A stretch of DNA of 8,853 nucleotides, from contig JACDAR010000205.1 of assembly GCA_013695335.1 (NCBI GenBank), forward strand, positions 1 to 8,853. The letters are read 5' to 3'. Below are positions 6,425 to 8,853 of the stretch, piece after piece. A program made the position numbers and the translations under genes. The notes beneath the pieces are model-generated. The model did not search any database, was not told where the DNA came from, and saw only the letters and a program-made list of their open reading frames with translations. Source of the stretch: Rubrobacter sp. GTDB lineage: Bacteria > Actinomycetota > Rubrobacteria > Rubrobacterales > Rubrobacteraceae. The stretch's first letter is position 1, and each line of letters starts with the position of its first letter.

Positions 6425-7660
6425 TTGAACTTCGACCACTCGGAGAAGGTACTCGGGCTTCGGGCGAAGCTCGAAGCCTTCATGGAAGAGCACGTCTACC
6501 CGAACGAGAGCACGTATCAGGAACAACTGGAATCCGCAGACGATCGGTGGACGATACCCCGGATCATGGACCAGATGAAGGCTGAGGCAAAGGCCGCCGG
6601 GCTATGGAACCTCTTTCTACCTGAACCAGAGTACGGCGCTGGCCTTTCCAACCTGGAGTACGCGCCGCTCTGCGAGGTTATGGGCCGCAGCCCCATAGCG
6701 CCAGAGGTCTTCAACTGCAACGCCCCGGACACGGGCAACATGGAGGTTCTGGTTCGCTACGGCTCCGAGGGGCAGAAAGAGCGGTGGCTGAAACCCCTGC
6801 TCGATGGTGAGATTAGATCCTGCTTCGCCATGACGGAGCCGGATGTAGCATCCTCGGATGCTACCAATATCCGGTCGCTCATCGAGCGCGACGGGGATGA
6901 GTACGTTGTGAACGGGCGCAAGTGGTGGTCAACGGGGGCGGGAGACCCGCGCTGTGAGATCTCCATCGTTATGGGGAAGACAGACCCGGAGGCTGCGCGC
7001 CTCGAACAGCAGTCAATGATCCTGGTTCCCCTCGATACGCCAGGCGTCACCATAGAGCGCACGCTCCCCGTCTTCGGCTACGACGACGCGCCGCACGGTC
7101 ATGGGGAGATCTCCTTCGAGGATGCGCGCGTGCCTGCTGAGAACTTGATCTGGGACGAAGGCAAGGGCTTCGCCATCGCGCAGGGAAGGTTGGGACCAGG
7201 GCGCATACATCACTGCATGAGGCTCATCGGGATGGCGGAGCGGGCCATCGAACTGATGCGTGAACGTGTGAAGGAGCGTAAGGCGTTTGGAAAACCGCTG
7301 GCGGAGCAGGGTGTGATCATGGAGTGGATCGCCGACTCCCGCATCGAAATAGAACAGGCCCGCCTGTTGACGCTAAAAGCCGCCCACATGATGGACACCG
7401 TCGGCAGCAAAGAGGCCCGCGCCGAGATCGCCATGATAAAAGTCGTGGCCCCGAACGTGGCCCTGAAAGTTCTCGACCGCGCCATCCAGGCCCACGGCGG
7501 CGCCGGCGTCTCTGACGACTTTCCACTCGCATACTTCTGGGCGAACGCCCGCACCCTCCGCCTCGCCGACGGCCCGGACGAGGTCCACCGCGTTTCGGTG
7601 GCGAAGCTGGATCTCAAGAAGGAGCGTCGTGTCCCGGCCGAAGAAGCATCGGGAGCCTAG
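6425..7660 (+). CDS. Acyl-CoA dehydrogenase family protein, ACAD10/ACAD11 type
   Basis: A 411-residue FAD-dependent acyl-CoA dehydrogenase, full length for the single-domain family. The N-terminal helical domain includes FMEEHVYPNE (19-28) and LFLPEPEYGAGLSNLEYA (63-80). The beta domain has the flavin/substrate signature FAMTEPDVASSDATN (134-148) and KWWSTGAGDPRCE (167-179); the C-terminal domain has RVKERKAFGKPL (281-292), QAHGGAGVSDDFPLA (355-369) and LRLADGPDEVHR (378-389). These wordings are those of the ACAD10/11 branch rather than of short/medium-chain enzymes. In medium-chain enzymes the base is Glu in a YEGT motif; the aligned residue here is Asp382 in ADGPDE, as in ACAD10/11 relatives. 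It should act in the cytoplasm, passing electrons to an electron-transfer flavoprotein during fatty or hydroxy-fatty acid breakdown; the substrate cannot be read from the sequence. It probably shares a transcript with the glutaredoxin-like gene and the small gene 15 bases downstream. Confidence 0.93.
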   Translation: MNFDHSEKVLGLRAKLEAFMEEHVYPNESTYQEQLESADDRWTIPRIMDQMKAEAKAAGLWNLFLPEPEYGAGLSNLEYAPLCEVMGRSPIAPEVFNCNAPDTGNMEVLVRYGSEGQKERWLKPLLDGEIRSCFAMTEPDVASSDATNIRSLIERDGDEYVVNGRKWWSTGAGDPRCEISIVMGKTDPEAARLEQQSMILVPLDTPGVTIERTLPVFGYDDAPHGHGEISFEDARVPAENLIWDEGKGFAIAQGRLGPGRIHHCMRLIGMAERAIELMRERVKERKAFGKPLAEQGVIMEWIADSRIEIEQARLLTLKAAHMMDTVGSKEARAEIAMIKVVAPNVALKVLDRAIQAHGGAGVSDDFPLAYFWANARTLRLADGPDEVHRVSVAKLDLKKERRVPAEEASGA

Positions 7661-7675
7661 AGGACACCGACAAAG

Positions 7676-8033
7676 ATGGAGCACATGTCTCACGAGGAGT
7701 ATGTGCAGCAGCAACGAGAGCGTGTAGCGACCGTCGCCGAAGCGATGCTCACAGGACGTGTGGGAATCATCGCAGGCTCGCGTGAGCTCCGATCGCTAGA
7801 ACATGAGGTCGCAGAGGGTCGAGGCTCCGACTTTGCGATCTTCGTCGTCGTTGACTCAGAGACGGACCATCCCGATAGGGAGATGGTCCGATCACGCCCT
7901 TCCAAAGAAAAACGAGGAAATTCAGGAGATCGAGGATTTCTACCGGGAATCCGTTCTCCGCAACTGCCGGAAGCTGATCGAGAGGTTTCGGCAAAGCCCT
8001 CGTAGGCGTAATCGGAAAAACCATGAGCGATAG
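7676..8033 (+). pseudogene. Small protein of unknown function, probably frameshifted
   Basis: Starts 15 bases after the acyl-CoA dehydrogenase stop, so likely in the same transcript. The first frame gives MEHMSHEEYVQQQRERVATVAEAMLTGRVGIIAGSRELRSLEHEV and then DFAIFVVVDSETDH, a plausible helix-helix-strand fold. After about 7870 that frame turns into improbable sequence and stops at 8005. The other frame becomes protein-like at the same point: PIGRWSDHALPKKNEEIQEIEDFYRESVLRNCRKLIERF, ending at TAG 8031-8033. A one-base insertion (or two-base loss) in the CCC near 7869-7873 would explain the break. The joined protein would be about 118 residues. Start could be ATG 7676 or ATG 7685; neither has a strong ribosome site. 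I do not recognise the family with confidence and assign no function. Confidence 0.55.
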
Positions 8034-8286
8034 GGACTTCGTTTTGCTGGGCATCAAGTACGAAGCTGCAAAGGTAGGCGGCATGGATGAGGCCAGCCTG
8101 GAATCCATCGGGGACCGGAGCCGGATCGAAGTCGGCGAGGACTGGGAGTCGAATGCGACGATACTGCGCGGACGCGATGCAGTCCGTGACGAGCACGGCC
8201 TCCCGAAGCTCGGCGGGCTCCAGCAGGGGCCATTGGACGATACCGACTGCCGTCCGTCGTGGAGAAGGTTGCTGCGCCGGTCATAA
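8023..8286 (+). CDS. Doubtful small reading frame, hypothetical
   Basis: An 87-codon frame starting MSDRDFVLLGIKYEAAKVGGMDEASLESIG. Codon third positions are mostly G or C, and the first 50 residues have a plausible composition, which is why it is listed. Against it: no good ribosome site, a tail rich in Arg (PSWRRLLRRS), no recognised family, and an overlap with the end of the frameshifted gene before it. The frame is open for at least six codons upstream of the ATG, so it could also be part of a larger decayed gene that begins at 7676. Confidence 0.3.
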   Translation: MSDRDFVLLGIKYEAAKVGGMDEASLESIGDRSRIEVGEDWESNATILRGRDAVRDEHGLPKLGGLQQGPLDDTDCRPSWRRLLRRS

Positions 8287-8338
8287 TTTCCTCGTACCGG
8301 ACGGGAACTCCTGTGGCACGTCTGAATGTCTGACAAAG

Positions 8339-8364
8339 ACCTTGAGATACCTAAGTACCAAGGT
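8339..8364. terminator. Weak hairpin at the convergence point
   Basis: ACCTTG (8339-8344) and CAAGGT (8359-8364) are inverted repeats, with a further TAC/GTA pair inside. The hairpin overlaps the stop codon of the MAPEG gene (8351-8353), where plus-strand and minus-strand transcription meet. It is short and lacks a T run, so a terminator role is a guess. Confidence 0.2.
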
Positions 8365-8779
8365 AGGAATGCGCCGCCCGAAACGCGATGAACCACAGTG
8401 CGACGGAAGAGATCAGATAGAGATAGAAGCGCAGCATTATCAGGTTGATCGTGCAATGCACCGCGCTATGGAGGGCGCGGAACGCAACGAAGGTCCACGC
8501 GGCGCCCATGTTCGCGGCATCTACCTGATCGGTGACGAAGAGATACAGGACAAGCGCGTAGAAGAGCACCGGCATCTCGAACAGGTTCTTCAGGTTTTCC
8601 GAGGGGTTGGATACTTCGGGAGGCGAAAGCCGGGCGAGTTCTCCGGGGACGGCTAGATCCCGCGAGCTGATATTGTTGTTCGTGATGAACCTGATGCGGC
8701 GGATGTACATGTACACCCATACGATCAACGTGAGCAGCATCATCGCGAAAAAGGGACCGAAGATTGCCGTCTGTTTCAT
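8351..8779 (-). CDS. MAPEG-family integral membrane protein
   Basis: A 142-residue hydrophobic protein of the MAPEG family (membrane-associated proteins in eicosanoid and glutathione metabolism), which in eukaryotes includes microsomal glutathione transferases. About four membrane segments are visible: 6-25, 68-84, 93-110 and 114-134. The family signature is NPSENLKNLFEMPVLFYAL (58-76), followed by WTFVAFRALHSAVHCTINLIMLRF (from 95), in which the Arg-x2-His-Ser and Asn positions are typical. Bacterial members are mostly uncharacterised; a glutathione- or thiol-dependent role is possible but not shown, and many actinobacteria do not make glutathione. Start ATG 8779 has a modest ribosome site (AGGGA, about seven bases upstream). 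TATAGT on the minus strand at 8844-8839 is a possible -10 element, but its -35 would lie outside the window. It is convergent with the acyl-CoA dehydrogenase group. Confidence 0.9.
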   Translation of the reverse strand: MKQTAIFGPFFAMMLLTLIVWVYMYIRRIRFITNNNISSRDLAVPGELARLSPPEVSNPSENLKNLFEMPVLFYALVLYLFVTDQVDAANMGAAWTFVAFRALHSAVHCTINLIMLRFYLYLISSVALWFIAFRAAHSYLGT

Positions 8780-8853
8780 TCCCTCGTCCCTGCCGCTAAA
8801 CTCAGATGCGCCCTCGAAGACCTCGCCGCCCCGCCAATACTATAACGTCGAGC

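Noticed and set aside
7767..8456. 229-codon minus-strand reading frame
   Set aside because: Its translation is rich in Ser, Arg and Pro with no fold character, it overlaps the end of the MAPEG gene, and it lies opposite more coding-like plus-strand sequence.
1..8853. CRISPR array, toxin-antitoxin pair, restriction or other defence genes
   Set aside because: I found no spaced repeats, no methylase, nuclease or helicase motifs and no recognisable toxin-antitoxin pair in the window.

Overview
The window looks like chromosomal DNA of a high-GC Gram-positive bacterium. The best guess is a Rubrobacter-like actinobacterium, because several products resemble proteins I associate with that lineage (the SDR oxidoreductase, the glutaredoxin-like protein, the ACAD10/11-type dehydrogenase, the beta-helix protein). 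That assignment is inference from recalled protein character, not from a search. Start sites are marked by strong Shine-Dalgarno sequences, several in front of GTG or TTG codons.

Layout. (1) 1-800: the transposase end of an IS630-family insertion sequence on the minus strand, cut by the left window edge, with two compensating frame breaks. (2) 1092-1774, minus: a DUF4336-type protein split by a one-base frameshift in a G run. (3) 1962-3674, minus: a secreted right-handed beta-helix protein with at least eleven Asn-ladder coils, interrupted by an in-frame amber codon; a perfect 10-bp hairpin at 1865-1890 follows it. (4) 4087-4764, minus: an intact lipoprotein of unknown function. (5) 4989-5777, minus: an SDR-fold protein whose usual Tyr-x3-Lys is Ser-x3-Arg. 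(6) 6021-7660, plus, divergent from (5): a glutaredoxin-fold protein without either active-site cysteine, then an acyl-CoA dehydrogenase of the ACAD10/11 type. (7) 7676-8286, plus: a small frameshifted gene of unknown function and a doubtful short reading frame. (8) 8351-8779, minus: a MAPEG-family membrane protein, convergent with the plus-strand group.

How the genes may work together. The SDR and the glutaredoxin-like/acyl-CoA dehydrogenase pair diverge from one 243-bp control region that is A-rich for this genome and carries GCAAC repeats spaced by 11 and 22 bp. A shared role in oxidation of an acyl-CoA or hydroxyacyl substrate is conceivable, but both the SDR and the glutaredoxin-like protein lack textbook catalytic residues, so their roles are open. 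The rest of the window is a loose collection of single genes.

Four reading frames are broken within 8.9 kb. Three of the breaks are small indels, two of them at single-base runs, so sequencing or assembly error competes with real gene decay. I see no CRISPR array, rRNA, tRNA or recognisable defence system.
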